Positions 43,367 through 54,423 of a stretch of DNA of 64,000 bases are shown piece by piece. The position numbers and the translations under genes are program-made. The notes below the pieces were generated by a model. It was not told where the DNA came from and ran no database searches. It saw only the letters and a program-made list of their open reading frames with translations. Origin of the DNA: Planococcus donghaensis MPA1U2 (GTDB lineage Bacteria; Bacillota; Bacilli; Bacillales_A; Planococcaceae); NCBI RefSeq assembly GCF_000189395.1, contig NZ_AEPB01000053.1:26959-90958 (forward strand). The letters run 5' to 3'. Each line of letters starts with the position of its first letter. Positions within the stretch are counted from its first letter, which is position 1.

Positions 43367-44137
43367 ATGGAAAGAAAACCGTTGCACGCAGATGCATACA
43401 TACAGCATTTATATATATATTTAAACGAGTCTGATCAATTTGCTTTATTTAGTGGCCTGACCTTTGCCCATTTTTTGGATGCGATGAAATTACCTAAAAA
43501 CCTATTGTTATTAAAGCATCCATATGAAGATGCCTCTTTTAATATGCACACTCACATGGAATTTGCGACACAAGAAGATTTTAGTCATTTGAGAAAAGCG
43601 CGGGCCAATAAAAAAAGTGAATTTTGTTGGGTTGATTTTAAAAGCGAAAAGCAATTAAACTCCTTGACGCCTCAGGAGCAAGCGGAATTGCTTTACATTG
43701 GTCATAAGAAAGAACCAGTAAAGACGCCGTTCTTTTCAACGCTACAAAACGAGTTTGTTTATTTATCTAGCGAAGAAGAAGAAACGACAAAAATATATTT
43801 TCGTAAATTAGATCGGCTAAATGAACTTGTTGGGAATTATTTTACGTATTTAATTCGCCGAGAGGGCAATGGACAAAATTTCTGGAGACGGAAATCGAAA
43901 GACTTAATCCCAGAATTGCCTGCTGAAATTCTTCAGTCGTTAAAAAAGAATTACCGCGAAGGTGTCCTTATATCATTAGCAGACCCTGAAAAAACGAAAA
44001 ACACCATAGAGTTGCATATTCGTCTTGTAGAAGAAATTTCTTTTTTAGATGAATTTTGGTCAGATATTGAAGAGTACACGAAACAAGGGATTTCACGAAA
44101 AATAGTTTACGATAGAAAACAAAAAGTATGGAAATGA
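43367..44137 (+). CDS. Hypothetical protein, 256 residues
   Basis: ATG 43367 follows GGAGTGGGGG. No membrane helix or signal. Mixed alpha/beta, rich in Phe, Tyr, Lys and Glu; 'GLTFAHFLDAMKLPKNLLLLKHPYED' and 'HIRLVEEISFLDEFWSDIEEY' stand out as ordered segments. A TATAAT box lies at 43337-43342. The stop is followed by a terminator. I do not recognise the family. It lies at the edge of the rodA-ddl region. Confidence 0.8.
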   Translation: MERKPLHADAYIQHLYIYLNESDQFALFSGLTFAHFLDAMKLPKNLLLLKHPYEDASFNMHTHMEFATQEDFSHLRKARANKKSEFCWVDFKSEKQLNSLTPQEQAELLYIGHKKEPVKTPFFSTLQNEFVYLSSEEEETTKIYFRKLDRLNELVGNYFTYLIRREGNGQNFWRRKSKDLIPELPAEILQSLKKNYREGVLISLADPEKTKNTIELHIRLVEEISFLDEFWSDIEEYTKQGISRKIVYDRKQKVWK

Positions 44138-44164
44138 TACCTGTAAGCGGGTATCATTTTTTTC
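44134..44164 (+). terminator. Terminator overlapping a stop codon
   Basis: ATGATACC / GGTATCAT stem, T run. Confidence 0.8.
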
Positions 44165-44224
44165 GGACTAGCTTTTAATTTAGTTGAGACATTAGGCAAA
44201 CTTAGTAAGGAAGAAGGAGATTAC

Positions 44225-44572
44225 ATGGCATGGATTCTTCTAGTGATTGCCGGAATGACAGAAATTGTATGGGCAATCGGTCTGAAACTTGCAGATGGCT
44301 TTACGAATTTTGTTCCTTCTCTTGTTACATTAATTTTTATCGTTATTAGCTTTATGCTATTTGCTTTCGCAATGAAGACCATTCCGATTGGTACAGCTTA
44401 TGCAGTATTTACAGGGATTGGTGCAGCAGGGACGGCAATTCTTGGAATCTTATTGTTTAATGAAACGGCCAGTTTGGAAAAACTGTTCTTTTTGAGTTTA
44501 TTGCTAGTTGGCATTATTGGCTTAAAAGTCTTAGATGGAAAAAAACCTTCTCGTAAAGAAGTGAACTCATGA
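44225..44572 (+). CDS. SMR-family efflux subunit (first of pair)
   Basis: 115 residues, four helices. The membrane Glu is in 'VIAGMTEIVWAIGLKLADG' and 'GTAYAVFTGIGAAGTAILG' is the conserved SMR stretch. Resembles the YkkC/GdnC-type partner of a heterodimeric pump (guanidinium or quaternary cations). AAGGAG upstream. Overlaps the next gene by 4 nt. Confidence 0.9.
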   Translation: MAWILLVIAGMTEIVWAIGLKLADGFTNFVPSLVTLIFIVISFMLFAFAMKTIPIGTAYAVFTGIGAAGTAILGILLFNETASLEKLFFLSLLLVGIIGLKVLDGKKPSRKEVNS

Positions 44573-44889
44573 TGGCATGGTTGATTTTAATCGTTGCAGG
44601 GTTATTTGAAGTAGTATTTGTCACGACGATGAAATTATCAGAAGGATTTAAAATAAAACGCTATACAATTTTGACCATTGTTTCCGGAGCACTCAGCTTT
44701 TATTTATTATCGCTAGCGTTAACGACCATTGCACTAGGAACAGGATATGCGGTATGGACGGGCGTTGGTGCAGCAGGCAGTGTTTTGGTCGGCATGATTT
44801 TCTTTAATGAAAGTAGACAGTTGGCCAAATTATTTTTCCTATCCTGCATTATTGCTGGAGTGGCTGGATTGAAAATATTTGGTGGCTGA
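44569..44889 (+). CDS. SMR-family efflux subunit (second of pair)
   Basis: 106 residues, four helices, 'IVAGLFEVVFVTTMKLSEGF' with the conserved Glu, 'GTGYAVWTGVGAAGSVLVGM'. Begins at the ATGA overlap with the first subunit. The overlap and the sequence divergence point to an obligate heterodimer. No guanidine-I riboswitch motif was found in the 87 bp upstream of the pair. Confidence 0.9.
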   Translation: MMAWLILIVAGLFEVVFVTTMKLSEGFKIKRYTILTIVSGALSFYLLSLALTTIALGTGYAVWTGVGAAGSVLVGMIFFNESRQLAKLFFLSCIIAGVAGLKIFGG

Positions 44890-44962
44890 CATGAAAAAAT
44901 TATTAGTCAATGCAGGTTCGTGATAAACTAAGCAATATGGATAATGAAATGAGGTTTCTTAA

Positions 44963-46033
44963 ATGAAAAAAAAGATTGGTTTATTATATGGAGGCAAATC
45001 AGCAGAGCATGAAGTTTCGCTGTCTACAGCCCTAGCAGTAACAAAAGCAATTGATTTTAATGCATATGAAGTTTATCCGATTTACATTACGCAAGATGGT
45101 GAATGGAGAAAAGGTCAAAGTCTTGAAGAACCAGCAACAACAATTGAACAGCTTCAGCTAACAGAAGGCACTGGAAAGCCGAACGACATTTCTAGCTTTC
45201 TCCCTACACAAACAAGTGAAGCATTGGATGTCATTGTTCCGTTACTTCACGGACCGAATGGAGAAGATGGGACGGTACAAGGTCTTCTTGAAGTGTTGAA
45301 CATTCCATACGTAGGAAATGGCGTATTGGCATCTTCAGCAGGTATGGATAAAGTAGTGATGAAGCAATTGTTCAAGCAAGCAGGTTTAGAACAAACGCCA
45401 TATGTGTATTTTATAAGAAGAGACTGGGATAATAACCAAGGCTTTTGGTTGGATAAAATTGAAGCTGAACTTGTCTGGCCGGTTTTTGTTAAACCTGCCA
45501 ACTTAGGGTCAAGTGTCGGCATTAGCAAAGCAGATAATCGAGAAGAACTAATTGTTGCTGTAAAAGAAGCCTTGAAATTTGATCGCAAAATTGTCATTGA
45601 ACAAGGTGTGGTTGCGCGTGAAATCGAAGTGGGTGTTCTTGGGAATGATGAGCCCGCCTGTTCAGTCGCCGGTGAGATCAAACCATTAAAAGCTTTTTAT
45701 GATTACCAAGCGAAATATAAAGACGGCAACACAGCAATGATTATTCCGGCTGAGTTAGATGAGGCGGTTTATGCAAAATTAGTAGTGGATGCAAAAAAAG
45801 CGTTTAAAATTTTGGATTGTTCAGGACTTGTTCGAGCAGACTTTTTTGTGACAGCAAACAACGAAATATTGATCAATGAAGTAAATACATTGCCTGGATT
45901 TACCCCTTTTAGTATGTTCCCGTTATTGTGGGAGCACACAGGCGTGCCGTATCCAGAACTAATTGAACGACTTATTACGTTGGCGATCGAACGACACGAA
46001 GAAAAGCAGTTACTGCAAGTTAAAATAGATTGA
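44963..46033 (+). CDS. ddl: D-alanine-D-alanine ligase
   Basis: 356 residues, ATP-grasp. Seen: '[16 protein letters not shown]', '[20 protein letters not shown]', '[16 protein letters not shown]', '[18 protein letters not shown]'. It makes the D-Ala-D-Ala dipeptide that MurF adds next. It precedes murF by 13 bp in one operon, as in B. subtilis. Confidence 0.97.
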   Translation: MKKKIGLLYGGKSAEHEVSLSTALAVTKAIDFNAYEVYPIYITQDGEWRKGQSLEEPATTIEQLQLTEGTGKPNDISSFLPTQTSEALDVIVPLLHGPNGEDGTVQGLLEVLNIPYVGNGVLASSAGMDKVVMKQLFKQAGLEQTPYVYFIRRDWDNNQGFWLDKIEAELVWPVFVKPANLGSSVGISKADNREELIVAVKEALKFDRKIVIEQGVVAREIEVGVLGNDEPACSVAGEIKPLKAFYDYQAKYKDGNTAMIIPAELDEAVYAKLVVDAKKAFKILDCSGLVRADFFVTANNEILINEVNTLPGFTPFSMFPLLWEHTGVPYPELIERLITLAIERHEEKQLLQVKID

Positions 46034-46046
46034 GTGGAGAAGCCAA

Positions 46047-47405
46047 ATGAAAAAACAGATTGAACAAGTAGCCAAATGGCTGGATATCAAAACTAATTTA
46101 AAAGGCATTGACATCACGGGAGTCTCTATTAATACGAGAACGCTCAAGCCAGGTGATTTGTTTATCCCTTTTCGTGGTGAAAATGTAAATGGACACAAGT
46201 ATGTCCGTTCGGCGATCGAGTTAGGTGCGTCTGCTTCTTTATGGCAACGTGATGAACCGGGAGCACCAGAAGATTTGCCGTTACTTTTTGTTGAGGATTG
46301 CGAAGTGGCTTTGCAGGAAATGGCTCGCGCTTATCGCGATGAACTTTCAGCCATGGTGATTGGGATCACGGGTTCTAACGGCAAGACATCAACTAAAGAC
46401 TTAGTGGCGAGTGTGTTAAAACCTTATTTCAAAGTGCAAAAAACACCGGGTAATTTTAATAACCAATTAGGTCTTCCTTTGACTATTTTGTCTTTAGAAG
46501 AAGATACAAAAGTCGCTGTTTTAGAAATGGGCATGAGTGGTAGAGGGCAGATTGAATTTTTGTCTGAGCTAGCACGTCCGGATTATGCGATTATTACGAA
46601 TATCGGAGAAGCACATTTGCAGGACTTAGGCTCGCGCGAAGCAATAGCTGAAGCTAAGTTTGAGATTACTGCAGGTCTCCAACAACACGGCAAACTTTTT
46701 TATGACGGAGACGAACCGTTGTTGCAACCATTCATGGAAGCTTTTCCGCAAGGTGTATCGTTTGGATTTGATGATAATAACGAATTGACTGTAACGGACA
46801 TAAAAGCTACTGAAAGTGGTAGTAGTTTTATGGTGAGTGGCATTATAGATGCCGCATTTACCATTCCGGTACTAGGTGAACACCAAGTGAAAAACACATT
46901 GGCTGCTATATTGGTAGCTCTTGAAGCAGGGTTGTCTGAAGAACAAATTCGTAAATCTCTGAAAGATGCAGCATTAACAGATATGCGTATGCAAATGATT
47001 CAGGCAGACAATGGTGCAATTTTCATTAATGATGCTTACAATGCGGCTCCTTCATCGATGAATGCGGCGCTGAATTTTATTCGTGAAACAACGATGAAAG
47101 ATAAGAAATGGGTTGTATTAGGTGATATGCTTGAACTCGGAGACGACGAACAAAGCTATCACGAAGCGTTGAGCAAATGCATTTCTGACAATTTGGTAGG
47201 CGTTTGTTTATACGGGCCACGTATGAAGTGGCTTTACGATAAATTGCAACCAACTTACGGTGGTAGGTTGTTGTGGAGTGAAGCGGATTACGGACCGATT
47301 ATTGACTTGTTGAAAAAATATACAAACAAAGACTCGGTCATTTTAGTGAAGGGCTCTCGTGGCATGGCCTTAGAAAATGTAATCGAACCCTTTGTAAATG
47401 AATAA
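46047..47405 (+). CDS. murF: UDP-MurNAc-tripeptide-D-Ala-D-Ala ligase
   Basis: 452 residues. ATP loop 'GITGSNGKTSTKDLV', 'LGLPLTILSLEEDT', 'NDAYNAAPSSMNAAL', 'VLGDMLELGDDE'. It joins D-Ala-D-Ala (from Ddl) to UDP-MurNAc-tripeptide in the cytoplasm. The gene pair ddl-murF is the conserved order in Bacillales. Confidence 0.97.
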   Translation: MKKQIEQVAKWLDIKTNLKGIDITGVSINTRTLKPGDLFIPFRGENVNGHKYVRSAIELGASASLWQRDEPGAPEDLPLLFVEDCEVALQEMARAYRDELSAMVIGITGSNGKTSTKDLVASVLKPYFKVQKTPGNFNNQLGLPLTILSLEEDTKVAVLEMGMSGRGQIEFLSELARPDYAIITNIGEAHLQDLGSREAIAEAKFEITAGLQQHGKLFYDGDEPLLQPFMEAFPQGVSFGFDDNNELTVTDIKATESGSSFMVSGIIDAAFTIPVLGEHQVKNTLAAILVALEAGLSEEQIRKSLKDAALTDMRMQMIQADNGAIFINDAYNAAPSSMNAALNFIRETTMKDKKWVVLGDMLELGDDEQSYHEALSKCISDNLVGVCLYGPRMKWLYDKLQPTYGGRLLWSEADYGPIIDLLKKYTNKDSVILVKGSRGMALENVIEPFVNE

Positions 47406-47446
47406 CTAAGTTTAGAGGCATTCGTTAGCAGAAAGAAGGAACCGAT

Positions 47447-48145
47447 TTGAAGACCGGCGTGTTATGTATTCATGGTTTTACAGGAGGTCCGTTTGAAGTA
47501 GAGCCGTTTGCTGATTTTTTAGTCGAGCAAACCGATTGGATTGTGGAAATACCGACACTTCCAGGGCATGGCGAAAAACTTGCTTTAAAAAGCATTACGG
47601 CTGAAAGTTGGATGATGGAAGCCGAATTAGCTTTAAAAAGGTTAAAAAAATCGGCAGATCGCATTATCATTGTAGGCTTTTCAATGGGGGGCTTGATTGC
47701 CATGTATTTAGCGATGCGCTATAAAGTAGAGCGTTTAGTTTTATTGAGCGCCGCTGCTAAATACATCAGTCCTGTGCAAATGTTTAAAGAAGTGCAAGAA
47801 GCCGTGAAAGATGCGGTGTCTGGTAAAATAACAGAAAATGCATTGTTTCATCTTTACGAATACAAGTTGACCAATACCCCAGTCAGCTCGACAGTTGAAT
47901 TTCTGCGAGTCGTAAAAATGGTCGAGCCTTATTACGAAAAGATTAAAGTCCCTGTTTTCATTGTGCAAGGAGAAAAAGATGGAATTGTGCCAGTATCGGC
48001 AGCAGACTTTATTTACGATCAGATTAGCTCGGAAGAAAAGTACTTGATTCGTTCAAAAGAGGGCAAGCATTTAATCTGTTATAGCGAAGACAGTGAAGAA
48101 TGGTTTAGTGAAGTTTTTGCGTTTATGAATAAAGGCATAGAGTAA
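47447..48145 (+). CDS. Alpha/beta-hydrolase carboxylesterase (Est30-like)
   Basis: 232 residues. 'LCIHGFTGGPFEVEPFADFL' oxyanion region, nucleophile elbow GFSMGG (Ser near residue 79), Asp in 'VQGEKDGIVPV', His in 'EGKHLIC'. It matches thermostable carboxylesterase Est30 and YvaK. The TTG start at 47447 is supported by AGAAGGAA. It is inserted between murF and cshA, where B. subtilis has no esterase. It probably hydrolyses short-chain esters. Confidence 0.9.
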   Translation: MKTGVLCIHGFTGGPFEVEPFADFLVEQTDWIVEIPTLPGHGEKLALKSITAESWMMEAELALKRLKKSADRIIIVGFSMGGLIAMYLAMRYKVERLVLLSAAAKYISPVQMFKEVQEAVKDAVSGKITENALFHLYEYKLTNTPVSSTVEFLRVVKMVEPYYEKIKVPVFIVQGEKDGIVPVSAADFIYDQISSEEKYLIRSKEGKHLICYSEDSEEWFSEVFAFMNKGIE

Positions 48146-48173
48146 ACTGATTATTAGAACCTTTGCGTATTGA

Positions 48174-48202
48174 TTGCAAATGGAAAAAAAACATGTTATT
48201 CT
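48174..48202 (+). promoter_or_regulatory. Sigma-A promoter of the cshA leader
   Basis: TTGCAA, 17 nt, TATTCT. Transcripts would start near 48209 and carry a leader of about 270 nt. Confidence 0.55.
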
Positions 48203-48231
48203 TTTGAGAGCAATGGATACATTTTTGAAAC

Positions 48232-48258
48232 ACTCTTCCCTGTGAAGAGTATTTTTTT
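48232..48258 (+). terminator. Terminator-like hairpin inside the cshA leader
   Basis: ACTCTTC / GAAGAGT stem, 5-nt loop, then A and seven T. A second GC-rich hairpin (GCTCGG / CCGAGC, 48312-48329, then TTTT) follows. Possible attenuator(s). Confidence 0.6.
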
Positions 48259-48473
48259 GAGCAAAACGGTTTGTTCTATAGATAGGGCATCAAACACCCG
48301 CCGATCAGACCGCTCGGCAAAGCCCGAGCTTTTCCTGTTCACACATCCCCTCTGACTTAAAACTACAGAGTATGATTTTCGACGTGAAACTTCCTCATAA
48401 AGGCTCGACCTTGTCACTAATTCATCTAAAATGTACACCATTTGTAAATCAGATGAAGACAAAAGGAGATTGA

Positions 48474-50000
<1,527 letters not shown>

Positions 50001-50013
50001 TACCGATTAATTG

Positions 50014-50062
50014 AAAGGACGTACGCAAAACAGGAAACTGTTTAGCGTACGTCCTTTTTTGC
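50014..50062 (+). terminator. Terminator after cshA
   Basis: AAAGGACGTACGC / GCGTACGTCCTTT outer stem with an inner AAACAG / CTGTTT stem, T run. Confidence 0.88.
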
Positions 50063-50145
50063 TGTGTGAATATCAGTTACAATGAAGTGAAACATCCTAG
50101 AGAGTAAATCGTATAATGTGTAAGTAGACGATTGGAGAGAAGCAA

Positions 50146-50625
50146 ATGGATAACCAACCGAAAAATCAAATTTCACGTAAAGGCTTAACAGTCTGGCGTG
50201 TTTACGGCAGTATGGAAACAGCGGTTATTGCGCTATTAGCAATAGGTGCAGGTGTTTTAACTTATTTTTTTGATTGGCCACAATGGCTTTATGCGATTTA
50301 TGGAGCGGTTATTTTACTATTCGGCATCGTGCTGATTTTTTGGTTCCCGAAAATGCGTTGGCAACGTTGGCGTTATGAAGTAAGAGAACATGAAATCGAA
50401 CTACAGCACGGTTTATTTATTGTTACACGAACATTAGTACCGATGGTCCGTGTGCAGCACGTCGATACTGAGCAAGGACCCATTTTAAGAAAGTATGACT
50501 TAGCGGAAATTTCTATTTCAACAGCCGCAACGACTCATACAATACCAGCATTGGTCACAGCAGAAGCAGATGAGTTAAGAGCGAGAATTTCTGTATTGGC
50601 AAGGGTGGCGGAAGATGATGTATGA
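50146..50625 (+). CDS. ydbS: PH-domain membrane protein YdbS
   Basis: 159 residues. Two adjacent helices (about 20-62), then a bacterial PH (bPH2) domain: 'WRYEVREHEIELQHGLFIVTRTLVPMVRVQHVDTEQG'. Same order as B. subtilis cshA-ydbS-ydbT. Linked in B. subtilis to resistance against some antimicrobial lipopeptides or bacteriocins. The stop overlaps the ydbT start by 11 nt. Confidence 0.92.
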   Translation: MDNQPKNQISRKGLTVWRVYGSMETAVIALLAIGAGVLTYFFDWPQWLYAIYGAVILLFGIVLIFWFPKMRWQRWRYEVREHEIELQHGLFIVTRTLVPMVRVQHVDTEQGPILRKYDLAEISISTAATTHTIPALVTAEADELRARISVLARVAEDDV

Positions 50626-52129
50626 GGGACGTTATAAACTGCATCCAATTTCGGCGTTTTTGAACTTTATTAAAGGGATGAAGGAATTGCTTCTCCCATT
50701 TATTATTATTTTTGGCGTCAACATCTTTAGAGGTGATGGCATCAGTTCGATGTTTGATCAAGGCTGGCAAGGAATGCTTCCGCTAATTGTCGGTGGAGCG
50801 GTGTTGTTATTCTTGTTGATTGCGGGAATTATCAAATGGAAACGGTTTGTTTACTGGTTTGAAGATGGAGAACTGCGTATTGAATACGGTTTGTTTGTAA
50901 AGAAAAAAAGGTACATACCATTCGAGCGAATTCAAAGTTTAAATTATGCAGAAGGCATTTTTCATCGACCGCTTGGGTTAGTGAAAGTGAAAGTTGAAAC
51001 AGCAGGTTCTGGAAAAATTGGCCAAGCAGAAGCTGAATTGACAGCCATTTCAAGAGAAGATGCAGATCGCATTGAAAAAGAAATGGAAAAAGCTAAATAT
51101 CAAATTTCGCAAGAAGCAACTCCGGTTATGGGTCCTGTAGAGTTTGTTGAAGCTCCTGTTAAAAAAACAACAAAAACACTTTACCGGATGTCTATAAAAG
51201 AATTATTAATCCTTGCAACAACTTCTAGTGGGATTGGCGTCGTCATTTCGGCTGTCGCGATCTTTCTATCTCAGTTTTCAGAGTTTATCCCGTATGACGC
51301 TATTTATGAAGAAATCGTCTTATTTTTGCGTTTTGGTGCACTGATTGTGGCATTAACTATCTTTGTTGTTTTGGTAGTGGCGTGGGTCATTTCAGTCATA
51401 ATGACAATTGTGGCGAATTACCAGTTTACAATTCAATACGATGAAGATCGGATCTACATTACTAGAGGGTTATTGGAGAAAAAGAAAGTCTCCATTCCGT
51501 TAAAACGTGTTCAAGGAATTAAAATAAGTCAAAATCCTTTGCGAGAGCTATTCGGTTACGCGACGGTTGTAGTCGAAAGTGCCGGGGGCTCAGTAGGAGA
51601 TAAGGACGAAAAAATCCGTCTTTTTCCATTAGTGAAAAAAGGTCGGATGTTGCCAATTTTAGAAGAATTGTTTCCGGAGTTAGAGTGGTCACCCCAATTG
51701 GTTAGAGCACCAAAGCGCAGCATTCATTTTTTTTACCGCTTGAATTTGGTTTGGCTTTCTCCGGGGTTTGCGGCAGTAGGGTACTTCTTTTATCCATATG
51801 GTTTGTTAGCGCTAATAATCGTGCCAATTGTAGTTGTAATTGGTGTTTGGCAACATCGAACTGTTGGATATGCGCTCGGTGAAAGACAACTAACCGCTCA
51901 ATTTAGAGGGCTAAGTAAGCATCGGTATTTTATACTGAAGAAGCGGATTCAAGTTGTTCAAGTGACGCAGAGTTATTTTGAGCGACGCAAAGGAATTGCC
52001 TCAATTCACTCGACCATTAAATCGGGTATGATGGGGGCTACTGCTACGACACCTCATATGGAAAAAGAAGACGCTAGCCGTATTTTAACTTGGTATAAAC
52101 CGCTTGGAACAAAAGAGCAATCGAGTTAA
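50615..52129 (+). CDS. ydbT: PH-domain membrane protein YdbT
   Basis: 504 residues with three bPH2 modules (about 75-150, 270-345, 415-490) set between paired membrane helices. Seen: 'GLFVKKKRYIPFERIQSLNY', 'GLLEKKKVSIPLKRVQGIK', 'RYFILKKRIQVVQVTQSY', one per module. It is the partner of YdbS. Start ATG 50615; ATG 50618 is equally possible. No enzymatic motif. Confidence 0.92.
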   Translation: MMYEGRYKLHPISAFLNFIKGMKELLLPFIIIFGVNIFRGDGISSMFDQGWQGMLPLIVGGAVLLFLLIAGIIKWKRFVYWFEDGELRIEYGLFVKKKRYIPFERIQSLNYAEGIFHRPLGLVKVKVETAGSGKIGQAEAELTAISREDADRIEKEMEKAKYQISQEATPVMGPVEFVEAPVKKTTKTLYRMSIKELLILATTSSGIGVVISAVAIFLSQFSEFIPYDAIYEEIVLFLRFGALIVALTIFVVLVVAWVISVIMTIVANYQFTIQYDEDRIYITRGLLEKKKVSIPLKRVQGIKISQNPLRELFGYATVVVESAGGSVGDKDEKIRLFPLVKKGRMLPILEELFPELEWSPQLVRAPKRSIHFFYRLNLVWLSPGFAAVGYFFYPYGLLALIIVPIVVVIGVWQHRTVGYALGERQLTAQFRGLSKHRYFILKKRIQVVQVTQSYFERRKGIASIHSTIKSGMMGATATTPHMEKEDASRILTWYKPLGTKEQSS

Positions 52130-52145
52130 AGTTTTAAGTATAAAA

Positions 52146-52180
52146 AAAGACGGCCGGATATGAAATCCGGCTGTCTTTAT
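52146..52180. terminator. Bidirectional terminator
   Basis: AAAGACGGCCGGAT / ATCCGGCTGTCTTT (one G-T pair), between ydbT and the rhomboid gene. Confidence 0.82.
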
Positions 52181-52785
52181 TTTTTAGCTCGCCAGCTAAC
52201 GATGCGTTTTGGGTGGAAATAACTAAGTCCGATTAAGAACCCGGTAATCATCCCGGCGATGTGTGCAGTTACGTTAACGTTTGGTGTTAAGAAAGTCATG
52301 ACTATACTAATAACGATTATTGGGAGTATAATTTGTTTAAGTTGAGGTAAAGCACGTCCCCCGTAATACACCAATGCACCAAATGCGCCGAAAACACCGA
52401 AAATGGCACCACTTGCCCCGACATGGAAATAGTCGAGTGGTTGTAAGAAATAAGTAGCTGCTGAAGCGAAAAAGCCTGCTAGTAAGTAAATTGTAGTAAA
52501 ACGAACTTTGCCGGTTAATCGTTCTAACTCAGGTCCAAAAAGGAATAGGGAAAACATATTAAACAGCAAGTGCATCACTCCATTATGCAGGAACATTGGG
52601 GTGAAAAAGCGCCACCATTGACCTTCTGCAATGTAAAAGTTAGACCCTACACCATAAAAATAAATCCATTGACCAAGAGAAGGTAACCACATTAGTACAT
52701 AGACCAACAGATTAAGAGCGATCAAAGTGGAAACGACCGGATACATACGCAAGTATTGCTTAAAGCTTTCTGTTCGAATAAACAT
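52177..52785 (-). CDS. Rhomboid family intramembrane serine protease
   Basis: 202 residues, six or seven helices. Catalytic Ser in 'GASGAIFGVFGAFGAL', His in 'VTAHIAGMITGFLIG', Asn-rich 'HNGVMHLLFNMFSLFLFG'. It cleaves membrane-embedded substrates; the B. subtilis gene at this locus is ydcA. Transcribed against the surrounding genes. Confidence 0.93.
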   Translation of the reverse strand: MFIRTESFKQYLRMYPVVSTLIALNLLVYVLMWLPSLGQWIYFYGVGSNFYIAEGQWWRFFTPMFLHNGVMHLLFNMFSLFLFGPELERLTGKVRFTTIYLLAGFFASAATYFLQPLDYFHVGASGAIFGVFGAFGALVYYGGRALPQLKQIILPIIVISIVMTFLTPNVNVTAHIAGMITGFLIGLSYFHPKRIVSWRAKK

Positions 52786-52853
52786 TTTGTCACCTCTATT
52801 TCATACGTTTTATTATACCTGTTACTTGTTTGCGAATGAAAGGAGAAACATTT

Positions 52854-53207
52854 ATGATTACAGGAATTGGGCTGGATATTGTTGAAATGTCACGAATCCA
52901 CCGATTAGATACCAAATCACCAAGATTTAGAGCACGTGTGCTAACTGACTATGAACAAACGGAATACAATCAGTTAACAGAGACAAGAAAAACAGAATTT
53001 CTTGCCGGTCGTTTTGCGGCAAAAGAAGCATATTCAAAAGCAAAAGGCACTGGAATTGGCAGGGAATGTTCTTTTCAAGACATTGAAATTAGAAAAGATG
53101 CTAAAGGAAAACCTGCTATTTACTTCCAAGGGATAGAAACGGGGTTAGTGTCTATTACGCATTCGAAAGAATTTGCAGCGGCGCAAGTTCTTTTACAAAC
53201 AATATAA
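52854..53207 (+). CDS. acpS: Holo-[acyl-carrier-protein] synthase
   Basis: 117 residues from ATG 52854, 9 nt after AAAGGAG. 'ITGIGLDIVEMSRI' with the Mg-binding Asp and 'FLAGRFAAKEAYSKAKGTGIG' with the Glu and Lys. It transfers phosphopantetheine from CoA to ACP. It is followed by alr at 15 bp. In B. subtilis ydcC lies between the two; here it is absent. Confidence 0.96.
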   Translation: MITGIGLDIVEMSRIHRLDTKSPRFRARVLTDYEQTEYNQLTETRKTEFLAGRFAAKEAYSKAKGTGIGRECSFQDIEIRKDAKGKPAIYFQGIETGLVSITHSKEFAAAQVLLQTI

Positions 53208-53222
53208 CCAGGTGGTGTTGAA

Positions 53223-54380
53223 ATGGTAGAAAATTACCGACCGACTAAAGCGGTCATCGATTTAACAGCAATCAAAAGTAATTTAACTTATTTTCAAGAA
53301 AAGAGCGGCGATGCTGAAGTAATTGCGGTGGTAAAAGCAGACGCTTATGGACATGGTGTTTTAGAAGTTGTGAAAACAGTTGTTGCACATGGTGTCCGGA
53401 TGCTCGCAGTAGCGACTCCGGATGAAGCGCTTTTTCTCCGTAACCAGGGCATAGATACAGAGTTATTAGTATTAGGAGCCACTTCCTCGCAGTTTATTCC
53501 AATTGCACAACAACACAATATTATTGTGACTGCCATCTCACTCGACTGGTTATCAATGGCAGCGAGGCATATAGAACAAAATTCAGATCCACTAAAAATT
53601 CATTTGAAAGTGGATACCGGGATGAGACGTATCGGTGTTCAAGTAGATGAAGTCGAAGAGGCTTTTGGTTTTATTGCAGATCATGATTTTGACTTTAAAG
53701 GCATCTTTACTCATTTTGCGACTGCAGATGAAAAAGATTCTCCGCTTTTCAGTCAGCAAGTAAACGCAATGAATACGATTCTCGATAAGTTAGACGACCC
53801 TTCTGTAAAGGTCCATATATCGAATAGTGCAGCTGCTATTATGCATCCGGACTTGGCATGCGATGCAGTGCGTATTGGAATTTCGTTGTATGGGATTGCT
53901 CCTTCTCCTTATGTAGGTGAGGAAATGAATTTTGATTTACAACCTGCACTTAGCCTTGAAACCGAGATGATTCACGTAAAAAAACTAAAAGCAGGAGAAA
54001 CCTTGAGCTACGGCGCTACCTATCGCGCTGAAAAAGACGAGTGGATTGCGACAATCCCCATTGGTTATGCAGATGGCATGTTACGTGGTTTGCAAGGGCA
54101 AGATGTTTTAGTGAAAGGACAACGTGTGCCGATCATTGGTCGTATTTGTATGGATCAATGCATGATTCGACTTTCTGAGAAATCCTCAATTGGAGAAAAA
54201 GTTCAGTTGATTGGACGCCAAGGAAACCAACAAATTTTAATCGACGAATGGGCCGCTAAGCTCGACACGATTCCTTATGAAATTCCGTGTATCTTAACAA
54301 AACGAGTGCCTCGTGTGTACTTAGAAAAAGCGGAGTTCTCCGATTTTTCTTTTCAGCAGTCTGATAAGATGTTAAGATAA
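53223..54380 (+). CDS. alr: Alanine racemase
   Basis: 385 residues, fold-type III PLP enzyme. PLP lysine at residue 38 in 'VVKADAYGHG'; the C-terminal 'ETLSYGATYRAEKDEW' carries the catalytic Tyr; 'GRICMDQCMIRL' closes the domain. It makes D-Ala for Ddl encoded 8 kb upstream. Downstream come ndoAI-ndoA, the conserved order. Confidence 0.97.
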   Translation: MVENYRPTKAVIDLTAIKSNLTYFQEKSGDAEVIAVVKADAYGHGVLEVVKTVVAHGVRMLAVATPDEALFLRNQGIDTELLVLGATSSQFIPIAQQHNIIVTAISLDWLSMAARHIEQNSDPLKIHLKVDTGMRRIGVQVDEVEEAFGFIADHDFDFKGIFTHFATADEKDSPLFSQQVNAMNTILDKLDDPSVKVHISNSAAAIMHPDLACDAVRIGISLYGIAPSPYVGEEMNFDLQPALSLETEMIHVKKLKAGETLSYGATYRAEKDEWIATIPIGYADGMLRGLQGQDVLVKGQRVPIIGRICMDQCMIRLSEKSSIGEKVQLIGRQGNQQILIDEWAAKLDTIPYEIPCILTKRVPRVYLEKAEFSDFSFQQSDKMLR

Positions 54381-54423
54381 GGTAGACTAAGACAGAAGAA
54401 CGGGATTTTCGGAGGTGTCGGCT

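Noticed and set aside
44138-44224. Guanidine-I (ykkC) riboswitch before the SMR pair
   Set aside because: The interval is mostly a terminator and a short AT-rich stretch; conserved riboswitch bases are absent.
48170-48355. 61-codon open frame in the cshA leader
   Set aside because: No ribosome site; crosses the leader terminator and has no protein-like composition.
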